From an uncultured Clostridia bacterium (lineage in GTDB: Bacteria > Bacillota > Clostridia > Christensenellales > Pumilibacteraceae): a stretch of DNA of 22,989 bases. Position 1 is the first letter of the stretch, and each line of letters opens with the position of its first letter. Position numbers and translations under genes: made by a program. Under the pieces are notes generated by a model. That model was given only the letters and a program-made list of their open reading frames with translations. It was not told the DNA's origin and did no database searches. The DNA is taken from the NCBI GenBank assembly GCA_934277845.1, contig CAKQVV010000016.1:1-22989 (forward strand), in the 5' to 3' direction. This document shows, in pieces, positions 15,933 through 22,989 of the stretch.

Positions 15933-15992
15933 ATGGGAGTTGTCATAACCATTATAGTAGTAATACTAATTTTAATATTGAAAAAATTGTAA
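15933..15992 (+). CDS. 19-residue hydrophobic membrane peptide (candidate toxin)
   Basis: Translation: MGVVITIIVVILILILKKL. Residues 2-16 are almost all Val/Ile/Leu, long enough for one membrane helix, with a two-lysine tail that would sit at the membrane face. AAGGAG (15917-15922) lies 10 nt before the ATG, a good ribosome site for an AT-rich intergenic region. The upstream promoter carries LexA-box-like palindromes, and a minus-strand promoter downstream points back at its 3' end. Control logic and size recall the SOS-induced E. coli peptides TisB and DinQ, but there is no sequence relation that I can see. No function is proven, and the open frame is short enough to need experimental or comparative support. 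Confidence 0.5.
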   Translation: MGVVITIIVVILILILKKL

Positions 15993-16017
15993 TGCACCAT
16001 TTTGTAATTATGCATTG
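15978..16017 (-). ncRNA. Candidate short antisense RNA over the peptide gene's 3' end
   Basis: Downstream of the minus-strand promoter at 16026-16054 the minus strand shows AATGCA, a 14-nt loop, TGCATT, then ACAATTTTTT, a hairpin plus U-run resembling an intrinsic terminator. An RNA of about 40 nt would start near 16019 and end inside the peptide's last codons. It is small and the stem is only 6 bp, so it is speculative. Confidence 0.22.
16000..16011. repeat. 12-bp direct repeat TTTTGTAATTAT, right copy
   Basis: Second copy of the repeat at 15890-15901, placed just after the stop codon of the 19-aa peptide gene and inside the loop of the hairpin at 15991-16016. Confidence 0.5.
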
Positions 16018-16022
16018 AAAAA

Positions 16023-16130
16023 ATGTGTATAGAATACATCGGATTGATTATCAAAGTTATCGAAAATATAAACATGTACGCTGTATTAAAATTTGTGCGT
16101 CATTGCGTTAACTGGGATCTTGCTTGCTAA
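16023..16130 (+). other. 35-codon open frame, doubtful; rest of 15993-16264 shows no gene
   Basis: The frame begins MCIEYIGLIIKVIENINM and ends at TAA 16128. No ribosome site precedes the ATG, only an A-run. A shifted frame continues the coding-like character (KIVQAVGKIAVVGRATRAKLG) from about 16128 to 16187, so this could be the remnant of a frameshifted small gene, or chance. Nothing else was recognised in this stretch before sigK. Confidence 0.2.
16026..16054 (-). promoter_or_regulatory. Minus-strand promoter facing the 19-aa peptide gene
   Basis: Read on the minus strand: TTGATA (16049-16054), a 17-nt spacer, TATACA (16026-16031). It points at the peptide gene, 34 nt beyond its stop codon, as expected for an antisense regulator. 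Confidence 0.4.
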
Positions 16131-16264
16131 AATAGTCCAAGCGGTGGGTAAAATCGCTGTCGTTGGACGTGCAACAAGAGCAAAACTCGGTCATATAATG
16201 ATAAAGTCGTCGAATTTCATAGTACTATGTCAGACATAAACACCGGCGACAAAGGGAGAATTAT

Positions 16265-16951
16265 ATGGTCGTCGAGTCGTTTATGGCCTTTCTCGGTAAG
16301 ATTTTTTGCTTTACTTCCTATGTTAATAATACCGGGTCGTTTCCGCAACCGCTTCCGCCCGAAGAAGAGCGCGAGTATATTATTCGCGCCAAAAACGGCG
16401 ATGCCGGAGCACGGGAAATTCTTATTCGTCATAATTTGCGACTTGTTGCTCATGTCGTGAAAAAGTACGGAAGCGCGGGTGAAGCCGACGATCTCATTTC
16501 GGTCGGAAGTATAGGGCTTATTAAAGGAATAGAGAGTTTCGAGTGCGACAAAGGCTCGCAACTTGCGACATATGTGGCAAAGTGTATCGACAATGAGATC
16601 TTAATGTACATACGCGCGAACAAAAAGCACCGCGGCGTGATTTCGCTGTCCGAGTCCGTAGGCGTGGATAAGGACGGCAACGAAATTACCCTTATGGAAT
16701 TGTTGCCGGCAAAAGACGATAATCTTTTTTCTCGCGTCGAAAACGGCATAATGATGGAAAAGGTTATGAGTGTCATAAGGCGAGTGTTGAACAAGCGTGA
16801 GTATGCGATAATTTGTTTAAGATACGGTCTGGATGGAAAGTCGGTTCACACTCAATTGGAAGTTGCGGATATGCTGAATATTTCGCGCTCTTACGTTTCG
16901 AGGATAGAGAAGAAAGCAATCGAGAAAATATCGAAAGAGTTCAAAGATTGA
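16265..16951 (+). CDS. sigK: RNA polymerase sporulation sigma factor SigK (pro-sigma-K)
   Basis: A 228-aa sigma-70-family factor for late mother-cell transcription during sporulation. The sequence tracks Bacillus SigK: FPQPLPPEEER, then NLRLVAHVVKKYG and DDLISVGSIGLIKGIESF (region 2), LATYVAKCIDNEILMYIRANKK (regions 2.3-2.4), and a C-terminal region 4 helix-turn-helix QLEVADMLNISRSYVSRIEKKAIEK. The first 18 residues are hydrophobic (SFMAFLGKIFCFTS) and precede SYVNN, aligning with the membrane-tethering pro-peptide cut before Tyr in Bacillus. The gene is intact, not split by a skin-type element. GGGAG lies about 7 nt before the ATG. No convincing SigE-type promoter could be assigned. Confidence 0.94.
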   Translation: MVVESFMAFLGKIFCFTSYVNNTGSFPQPLPPEEEREYIIRAKNGDAGAREILIRHNLRLVAHVVKKYGSAGEADDLISVGSIGLIKGIESFECDKGSQLATYVAKCIDNEILMYIRANKKHRGVISLSESVGVDKDGNEITLMELLPAKDDNLFSRVENGIMMEKVMSVIRRVLNKREYAIICLRYGLDGKSVHTQLEVADMLNISRSYVSRIEKKAIEKISKEFKD

Positions 16952-17011
16952 TTTATGGCGAAATTTTTGCGTATTTTCGGGTATAAACCGAACGCTGTCT
17001 GTCTGAATTAC

Positions 17012-17040
17012 TTGCATTTACCTTATAACCGTGATATAAT
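17012..17040 (+). promoter_or_regulatory. Sigma-A promoter of rnpB
   Basis: TTGCAT (17012-17017), 17 nt, TATAAT (17035-17040). The predicted start near 17046 coincides with the first paired base of the RNase P RNA P1 helix. Confidence 0.85.
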
Positions 17041-17044
17041 ATAC

Positions 17045-17381
17045 ACGCAAGATAGTCGGACGGTTGCGCGGGTTTACCGCGAGGAAAGTCCGAACACCGC
17101 AGGACAGAACGCCGGCTAACTACCGGTGAAGGCGACTTTAAGGAAAGTGCAACAGAAATAAACCGCCGTTGCCGCAAGGCACCGGTAAGGATGGAAAGGC
17201 GGAGTAAGAGCCCACCGCACCCGCGGCGACGCAGGTGGCAATGTAAACCCCGTTCGGTGCAAGATTGTGAGGAAAATCGGTTGTCCGCCGTTCCTCCCGT
17301 ATCGCTTGAACGTATCGGCAACGATACGTCCAGACAGATAACCGCCCTTTGACAGAATTCGGCTTACAGATTATCTTGCGT
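17045..17381 (+). ncRNA. rnpB: RNase P RNA
   Basis: Catalytic RNA of ribonuclease P, which trims the 5' leader from tRNA precursors. The ends pair as helix P1: ACGCAAGATA (17045-17054) with TATCTTGCGT (17372-17381). Conserved core segments appear in order: GAGGAAAGTCCGAAC (P4 5' strand), the CAACAGAAATA element, AAGAGCCCACCGC, GCAATGTAAACCCC, and the closing ACAGAATTCGGCTTACAG (P4 3' strand). The length of about 337 nt and this order fit a bacterial A-type RNA. It has its own promoter and terminator. Confidence 0.96.
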
Positions 17382-17394
17382 TTTTGAAATTCGG

Positions 17395-17420
17395 CTCCCG
17401 GGTTTTTTCCGGGAGTTTAT
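17395..17420 (+). terminator. Intrinsic terminator of rnpB
   Basis: CTCCCGG (17395-17401), a 7-nt loop GTTTTTT, CCGGGAG (17409-17415), then TTTATC. A T-run also directly follows the P1 helix at 17381-17385. The next 135 nt up to the following gene contain no clear promoter. Confidence 0.75.
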
Positions 17421-17560
17421 CATTTTTCACATTGTCGTAAAATGCAATATAAAAAAGCGTTCATGTTCCGGACATTAAAATAACTTTTTACACGAGAGTC
17501 TGAACGGTTTAATCGATTGCAAATCAGGGCATAATTACCGAAAAATGTTTCGGAGAAATT

Positions 17561-20500
17561 ATGCTGTATTTTGTTTTGGTTATCGCTTGTGTCGTTTCGG
17601 TTTGTGCGGTGGTTGCGGCGTTACGTTCGTTGTCGCCTGTCGTGGTTCTTTCCGTGCCGCCTGTTGCGGATCATAAGAGTTTGATATCGTCTGTTTCGGC
17701 GTTGGCTGCCGATTCGGTAAACGCCGACGAAAACGGCGATGGTTTGAACTTCCGCGAAGTCGAAAAACGACTTGATGCGTCCTATGCGATAATAGGACGA
17801 CGAGCGATGGCGGGGGATAAAATCAACGAATACGAGCGACTGATCTACGAGAATTACTATAAGATCACCGAAACGTTGAATTTCGCACGTAGCAACGGTG
17901 ATTTTTCCGCGCTTCCGCATGTCGGCGGGCTTCCGCGAGTATATGCGCTTTGTTCGGTAATTGTCAGATATTCCGGCGGCACGGTGCTTGAAGAAACATT
18001 ATCCGAGTGTGTAAAAGCATTTAATTGCGCTTGCCCGTTGAACTATGCCGAAATTACGGCGTTGCCTCACGTTCTCGGGTTTGCGCTTTGCGAGTATATT
18101 GCCGCGATTGCGGCTCGCCATGCGAATTCCGATAAACGTCGTGAACTGGGCGTGCGTGATGCCGTGCGCGAAAAAATCAATCTTGATTTACTTTGCAGTG
18201 CGGCTTACGTTACCGCGCTTAAAGAGAACGGTGATGGAAAGTTTGTGAATTCGCTGAAAAAACTATGCCGGGATAATGGTTTCGAGGCTGAAACTCGCGC
18301 CGAAAGTTATTACGCTGCGGCTGATCGTTACACGATTGCAGTGTCGGCAGCGGTAGGTACGATATTTTCTGTCAAATCGTGGCTTGACGATGAATTTTTG
18401 CTGTCATTGTCGCCGGTTAACGCTGTTTTGTCGGAATTGCCGTCATGCGGATATTCTGAAAGCACGCTTGCGACATGTCGACATTATTTGTACAGGGTGG
18501 CAAAGATTGCTGAAAATAGAAAACGCAGCGAAATTTCTGTCGCCGCCGAAGTCTATGCCCGTGCGATTGCGGAAAAACGCGACATCGCGTTTTATCTGTT
18601 GAAACCGCGCCGCGGCAAACTTGCCATGTACGCGGTAATTTTATTGAAACTTGCGGCAGCGTCGGCGATTTCTCTTGCGGCATGGTATTTTGTTCCGTAT
18701 TACAAAGTAGTAACGGTGGCAATGTTTGCGCCGATAGCGACAGTCGTTGCCGACATTGCGGTAAATGTTTTATTGTATACCGCAACCGAACAGCGTCCGC
18801 TTCCGTATCTGAGAGAGGAATATATACCGGAATCAATAAAAACGTGTTTAACCTGCACCCGTTTGATTTCATCGATAGAGGAAGCGAAAGACGCGATTTT
18901 TATGCTGGAAACGATCGCCGCCGCGAATCCCGGCGAGCGTTTTTCATACGCGTTACTTGCGGATTTACCGCCGGCAAAAGAGAGTGAAACAGCTGCCGAC
19001 AATGAAATACTGGATTTTCTGGAACATGAATTCGATCGTCTTGACAGCGTTAAATTTAATATTTTAGTGCGAAATCGTAGTTTCCTGAAAGAGAAAAAAT
19101 GCTATCAGGGCTGGGAGCGTAAGCGCGGTGCATTGTGTGACTTTAACGGGCTGATTTTAAGAAACGATACGACGCCGTTCCGATTGATATTGGGGGATTC
19201 CTTCGTTTCGGAATACGTTGTAGCGATCGACTCGGACACGTTGTTAAACTGTGCCGACGATTTGATCGCGCTCATGGAGCACCCGTACAATCGCGAAATA
19301 ACGGTTGCGAGTCTTGACGTTTGCACCGATCCTTCGTCCTGCGAAAAAACACTGTTCGGCAGGTTATTTTCCGGTGCTGTCGGACTGGATTCTTATTCGC
19401 GTTGTCGCGACGTAAATTCCGAAATATTCGGAAAAGGCAACTACACGGGTAAGGGAATATATCGGGTGAAAGAGTTCGACGCGGCTGTTGGTAACGCGTT
19501 TCGCGACGGCAGGATTCTCAGTCACGATTTTATCGAGGGCGCGTATTCCGGTGCGCGGAATTGTGACGAAACCGCGCTCGATTCCACGCCGACTACGTTT
19601 GTCGGGTGGCTGAAAAGACGTTTGCGTTGGATCCGCGGCGACTGTCAATTATTACCATGGTTATGTATGTTTGTACAGTCCGGAAACGGAAAATTGCGCA
19701 AAAACCCTATTTCACCCGTCGATAAGTGGCATATTTTTTTTGGGCTTGCTTACCCGCTTGCCGAAGTCTGTTCGCTGGCATTCATAATTTTTGCAGCGGT
19801 TGTCGGTGATTATACACTCCTTTTGTTTGCATTTTTGCCGCCGCTTGCGAGATTATCGACAGGACTTCCTGCATTGATTTGCGATCCGAAATCTTTTCTT
19901 AAATCTGTTGCATGCGAAGCGTTTTTTACTTGCGTCTTGCCGGTTATTTCTCTATCATCGCTTGTTGCGATCGCGATAACTATGTTCAGACTGATTATAA
20001 AACGCGGGTTGCTCGAATGGAGTGTATTCGCTCACACGCGTGGCGGGGATGGGATAATCATGTTGACGGCGTTTGTGTTCGGTGCCGTGATATCCGCAAT
20101 CAATGCTGCATTTGATGGAGGTTTGATTATATACGCTTTCGGCGCGACATTTATTTTGTCGGGACCGATTCAGGCGTTTTTGTCCGAACCGAGAAAAAAA
20201 CGCGAAATCCCGTCCGCTTATAAAAGTTATATGTCACTGATTGCCGCAAAAACATGGAATTATTTTGCCGAGTCCTGTACGTCGGAAAACAACTTTTTGC
20301 CGCCCGATAGTTATCGTGATGACGGCGGGTTTTGCGAGCGCACTTCGCCAACGAATATAGGAATGTCGCTCGTTGCGGCATTCTCGGCGAGCGAGCTTGG
20401 CATTATCGACAAAGACAAAGCGTGCGACTTTGTCGGGAACGTATTATCGGCGATTAAGCGGATGGAGAAATGGCGCGGACATTTGTATAACTGGTATGAC

Positions 20501-22989
20501 ATAAAAACGCTTCGGCCGCTTCATCCTCGTTACGTTTCGTCGGTTGACAGCGGAAATCTGATTTGTGCGTTGCTTTTGTGTAAAACGTTTGCGGATCCGG
20601 AGATGATTGCTGAAATCGACGGGATAGTAAACTCGACAGATTTTGCGGCGTTGTACGACGATGAGCGCGGACTTCTCAGGATAGGGTGGAATCAGTCGGA
20701 AAAGCGTTTCGACGGCTATTACGACCTTGCGGCGAGCGAAGCGTCTGCTACCTATCTTGCCGCGATAGGTTTAGGAAAAATTCCGCGTGGTTCGTGGATG
20801 AATTTACAGCGAAGATTAGCGTCTTATAGCGGAAAAACGTTATTTTCGTGGTCGGGCGGTGCGTTTGAGTATTTGTTTACGCCTGCGTTTTTTAAATATT
20901 CCGAGGGGACGTTGTATGCGACTTCGACAAAAAACGCGGTACGGGCGCAGGTGCGGTACGCTCGCGAAGTCGGCTCGAAATATTACGGAATTTCCGAAAG
21001 TCAATATTACGCGTTTGAGGATAACGGCGACTATCGTTATCGTGCGTTCGGAGTGTCCGGCATTGCGCTTGGCGAATACTACGGCGGAAAAATCGTTGCG
21101 CCGTATGCAACGGCATTGTCGCTGATTTATGCCGGTGAGCGCGGCGAAAGACAAATTGCAGCGTTTTGCGAAAACGATATGGTGGGGCGGTTCGGACTTT
21201 ACGAGGCGATTGACGACGGACGCGTCGTTCGCAGTTTTATGGCTCATCATCTGGGCATGACGATGACCGGGATTTGTAATCGGCTTACCGGCGGCGTAAT
21301 ACCGAATGTAATGCGGACTTTGCCGGAAGTGAGGGCGGCGGAACTTCTTCTGACTCAACCGATGTCGAAGGCAAAAGCAGATAAGAAACGCATTGCTTTG
21401 CCGCTAAAAACGTCGCAGTTGCCGATCCGCGAGATAAAAGAACCGACTGTTTATCCGGAAATCTGTTTATTTTCTTCGCATGGTTACAGGACGATTATCG
21501 ATAACGACGGTTGCGGATTTTCCACAATGGGAAACTTTGATATAACAAGAAAACGTAAAAATAACGGTTTTTTATTGACGATAGAAAACGACAATTACGC
21601 TATGTCGCTTACCCGCGGCGGTGTGACGGTTTTTGATCCGGGCAAAGCGACGTTTACTGCGAGCGCCGCAGGTTTTTCGGTAACGACGATTGCAAAACCT
21701 CTCGTTGCGACGGCCGGTGAAATTCGTGTCGTAATGATAAAAAACCGTTTGGATGAAACTGTCGAAGTTAAAATCAAGGCGGCGGCTGAACCCGTGTTGG
21801 ACGAACGCGACCGAGATATAGCGCATCGCGAATATAATAATATGTTTGTGAAAACCGCGCTTTTTGCGGGCAACAAAGCCGTAACGGCGGTGCGACCGGA
21901 AACCGGTGTTTGCGCGGGCTTGGTTGCTTTTGGCGGAGATTCGACGGAATATGTTTCATCGCGCGGGGAGTTTTACGGCAGGCGTAAATCGGTGAGGTTC
22001 GGCGACGTTCTCGATCCGATCCTTGCGGCAGTAACCGCCGTACGTCTTGCGCCGGGTGAAGAACGGCAAGTATCATTCGCGCTTTTGCCGGCGTATTCGG
22101 AAGACGCGCTTCGCGCCGGACTTTCGATCGCGACCGGTAAAGAGTTTTTTGCCCGCGAAATCTCAGCGCCCGTTCCCGGCATTCAGCCCGATGCTGAAAC
22201 CTGTCGGATTGCCGCGCGTGTTCTGTCTGCGGTCGGCTCATATCGCGATGACGAAGTGAAAAACAAAGTCAATGTGCGCTATCCGCTTGTAACGGTGTCG
22301 GTGGAATCGTCACACAGCGTGCCGCTACTCGAAACACTATTATTCCGTTTCAAGACGATATATAATTTTAATATCAAGTTTAATTTGGCGGTGATTTATC
22401 GCGAGAACTACGGGTATTATGCCGATGTTTTCAATGCGATCGAATCCGCCGCGGAGAGAGCCGGACTGCGCACGTCGATTCCGTCAGATTGTGTTTTTAA
22501 AACTGTAAACAGGGTAATGATGCCGAGCGAAGCCGAAGTTTTATTGCGTAATTCGCTCGACGTTCACGCAAGTAACGGATCGCGCCAAATACCATTTATC
22601 GTTAAAAAGGCACCGTTACCGGTTGCGTCTATGCCAAAACCAAAACTCGCGCTGAAAACGGCGAACGGCGGTTTTGCCGACGACGGTACGTATTTTATCG
22701 ACGCGGGACATGGCGGAGTACCGAAACCGTGGAGCAACGTGCTGTGCAACCCGGATTTCGGATCGCTGGTGACGGAAAGCGGCGGCGGATTTACCTATGC
22801 CGGGAACTCGCGCGAGTGCAAAATTACGGAATTTTCCAACGATGCGGTACTTGACTGTTCGTCGGAAACCGTACTCCTGGGAGAAAACGGAAATGTGTGG
22901 TCGGTGGCGAGATCGCCGATTAAGAAAGATTGCGATTATTTCGTGTGGCATTCATTCGGTTTTACTCGGTACGCCTGCAACTATAACGG
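17561..22989 (+). CDS. Cyclic beta-1,2-glucan synthase-type protein (GT84 + glycoamylase-like + GH94), partial at 3' end
   Basis: 1809 codons are open to the window edge. N-terminal membrane anchor (1-22); an N-terminal soluble domain containing GLPRVYALC; two membrane helices (about 353-405); a GT84 domain with CYQGWERKRG, DSD (557-559), SHDFIEG (654-660) and RRLRWIRGDCQ (686-696); about six further membrane helices (725-873); a glycoamylase-like domain from about 900 (NNFLPPDSY, ERTSPTNIG, MAHHLGMTM), the region assigned cyclisation/transglycosylation in known synthases; a first GH94-type sandwich (about 1294 onward, LFSSHGYRTIIDNDGCGFS); and a second from about 1704 (PWSNVLCNPDFGSLVTESGGGFTYAGNSRE). 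The catalytic GH94 barrel must lie beyond the window. Such proteins polymerise UDP-glucose at the membrane. GGAG lies 5 nt before the ATG. Known homologues (NdvB/Cgs) are about 2800 aa. Confidence 0.87.
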   Translation, partial: MLYFVLVIACVVSVCAVVAALRSLSPVVVLSVPPVADHKSLISSVSALAADSVNADENGDGLNFREVEKRLDASYAIIGRRAMAGDKINEYERLIYENYYKITETLNFARSNGDFSALPHVGGLPRVYALCSVIVRYSGGTVLEETLSECVKAFNCACPLNYAEITALPHVLGFALCEYIAAIAARHANSDKRRELGVRDAVREKINLDLLCSAAYVTALKENGDGKFVNSLKKLCRDNGFEAETRAESYYAAADRYTIAVSAAVGTIFSVKSWLDDEFLLSLSPVNAVLSELPSCGYSESTLATCRHYLYRVAKIAENRKRSEISVAAEVYARAIAEKRDIAFYLLKPRRGKLAMYAVILLKLAAASAISLAAWYFVPYYKVVTVAMFAPIATVVADIAVNVLLYTATEQRPLPYLREEYIPESIKTCLTCTRLISSIEEAKDAIFMLETIAAANPGERFSYALLADLPPAKESETAADNEILDFLEHEFDRLDSVKFNILVRNRSFLKEKKCYQGWERKRGALCDFNGLILRNDTTPFRLILGDSFVSEYVVAIDSDTLLNCADDLIALMEHPYNREITVASLDVCTDPSSCEKTLFGRLFSGAVGLDSYSRCRDVNSEIFGKGNYTGKGIYRVKEFDAAVGNAFRDGRILSHDFIEGAYSGARNCDETALDSTPTTFVGWLKRRLRWIRGDCQLLPWLCMFVQSGNGKLRKNPISPVDKWHIFFGLAYPLAEVCSLAFIIFAAVVGDYTLLLFAFLPPLARLSTGLPALICDPKSFLKSVACEAFFTCVLPVISLSSLVAIAITMFRLIIKRGLLEWSVFAHTRGGDGIIMLTAFVFGAVISAINAAFDGGLIIYAFGATFILSGPIQAFLSEPRKKREIPSAYKSYMSLIAAKTWNYFAESCTSENNFLPPDSYRDDGGFCERTSPTNIGMSLVAAFSASELGIIDKDKACDFVGNVLSAIKRMEKWRGHLYNWYDIKTLRPLHPRYVSSVDSGNLICALLLCKTFADPEMIAEIDGIVNSTDFAALYDDERGLLRIGWNQSEKRFDGYYDLAASEASATYLAAIGLGKIPRGSWMNLQRRLASYSGKTLFSWSGGAFEYLFTPAFFKYSEGTLYATSTKNAVRAQVRYAREVGSKYYGISESQYYAFEDNGDYRYRAFGVSGIALGEYYGGKIVAPYATALSLIYAGERGERQIAAFCENDMVGRFGLYEAIDDGRVVRSFMAHHLGMTMTGICNRLTGGVIPNVMRTLPEVRAAELLLTQPMSKAKADKKRIALPLKTSQLPIREIKEPTVYPEICLFSSHGYRTIIDNDGCGFSTMGNFDITRKRKNNGFLLTIENDNYAMSLTRGGVTVFDPGKATFTASAAGFSVTTIAKPLVATAGEIRVVMIKNRLDETVEVKIKAAAEPVLDERDRDIAHREYNNMFVKTALFAGNKAVTAVRPETGVCAGLVAFGGDSTEYVSSRGEFYGRRKSVRFGDVLDPILAAVTAVRLAPGEERQVSFALLPAYSEDALRAGLSIATGKEFFAREISAPVPGIQPDAETCRIAARVLSAVGSYRDDEVKNKVNVRYPLVTVSVESSHSVPLLETLLFRFKTIYNFNIKFNLAVIYRENYGYYADVFNAIESAAERAGLRTSIPSDCVFKTVNRVMMPSEAEVLLRNSLDVHASNGSRQIPFIVKKAPLPVASMPKPKLALKTANGGFADDGTYFIDAGHGGVPKPWSNVLCNPDFGSLVTESGGGFTYAGNSRECKITEFSNDAVLDCSSETVLLGENGNVWSVARSPIKKDCDYFVWHSFGFTRYACNYN

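Noticed and set aside
16191..16226. SigE-like promoter (TCATATA and CATAGTAC) before sigK
   Set aside because: The spacing is about 20 nt rather than the expected 14-15, and the -10 matches only the CATA part.
1..22989. CRISPR arrays, insertion sequences, integrases or prophage genes
   Set aside because: No spaced repeat array, transposase or integrase motif was seen on either strand; the only repeats of note are the short operators and the 12-bp pair described.

Overview
The window looks like chromosome of an endospore-forming, low-to-mid GC Firmicute (Clostridia-like, probably an uncultured gut-type lineage). The evidence is an intact sporulation sigma factor K with a pro-sequence, RNase J, the Firmicute wobble-uridine pair TrmR/TrhP, strong GGAG-type ribosome sites and near-consensus sigma-A promoters with 17-18 nt spacers. 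The taxonomy is inferred; no species is claimed.

Layout. 1-700: a VOC-fold (glyoxalase/bleomycin-resistance) protein and a tRNA-Glu(CUC), both on the minus strand. 869-3801: pgk, an intrinsic terminator, then asnS, closed by a long bidirectional hairpin. 3816-7783: a minus-strand operon hypB - 938-aa flavin/iron-sulfur oxidoreductase - hypA, with its own consensus promoter and no hydrogenase structural gene in view. 7784-7886: a compact set of inverted repeats between two divergent consensus promoters; to the right lies a GH2 beta-galactosidase-like enzyme, then a sugar-phosphate nucleotidyltransferase. 11433-15191: RNase J (TTG start, apparently sequestered in a leader hairpin), TrmR and TrhP, an RNA-processing and tRNA-modification block.

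15192-16264 is a visibly AT-rich island between trhP and sigK. It holds a small XRE repressor (minus strand) and, divergently, a promoter whose spacer is filled by an AGAAC-N4-GTTCT palindrome. A second perfect copy and a third imperfect copy lie about 28-29 bp away on either side. This palindrome matches the Firmicute LexA/SOS box. The transcript would encode a 19-residue, almost wholly hydrophobic peptide with a good ribosome site, and a minus-strand promoter fires back across its 3' end. This resembles SOS-controlled toxic membrane peptides (TisB, DinQ) in logic, not in sequence, and is the most likely undescribed system here.

16265-17425: sigK and the RNase P RNA gene rnpB with promoter and terminator. 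17561 to the window end: the first 1809 codons of a very large cyclic beta-1,2-glucan synthase-type protein (membrane GT84 region, glycoamylase-like middle domain, GH94-type sandwiches), cut off by the window edge.
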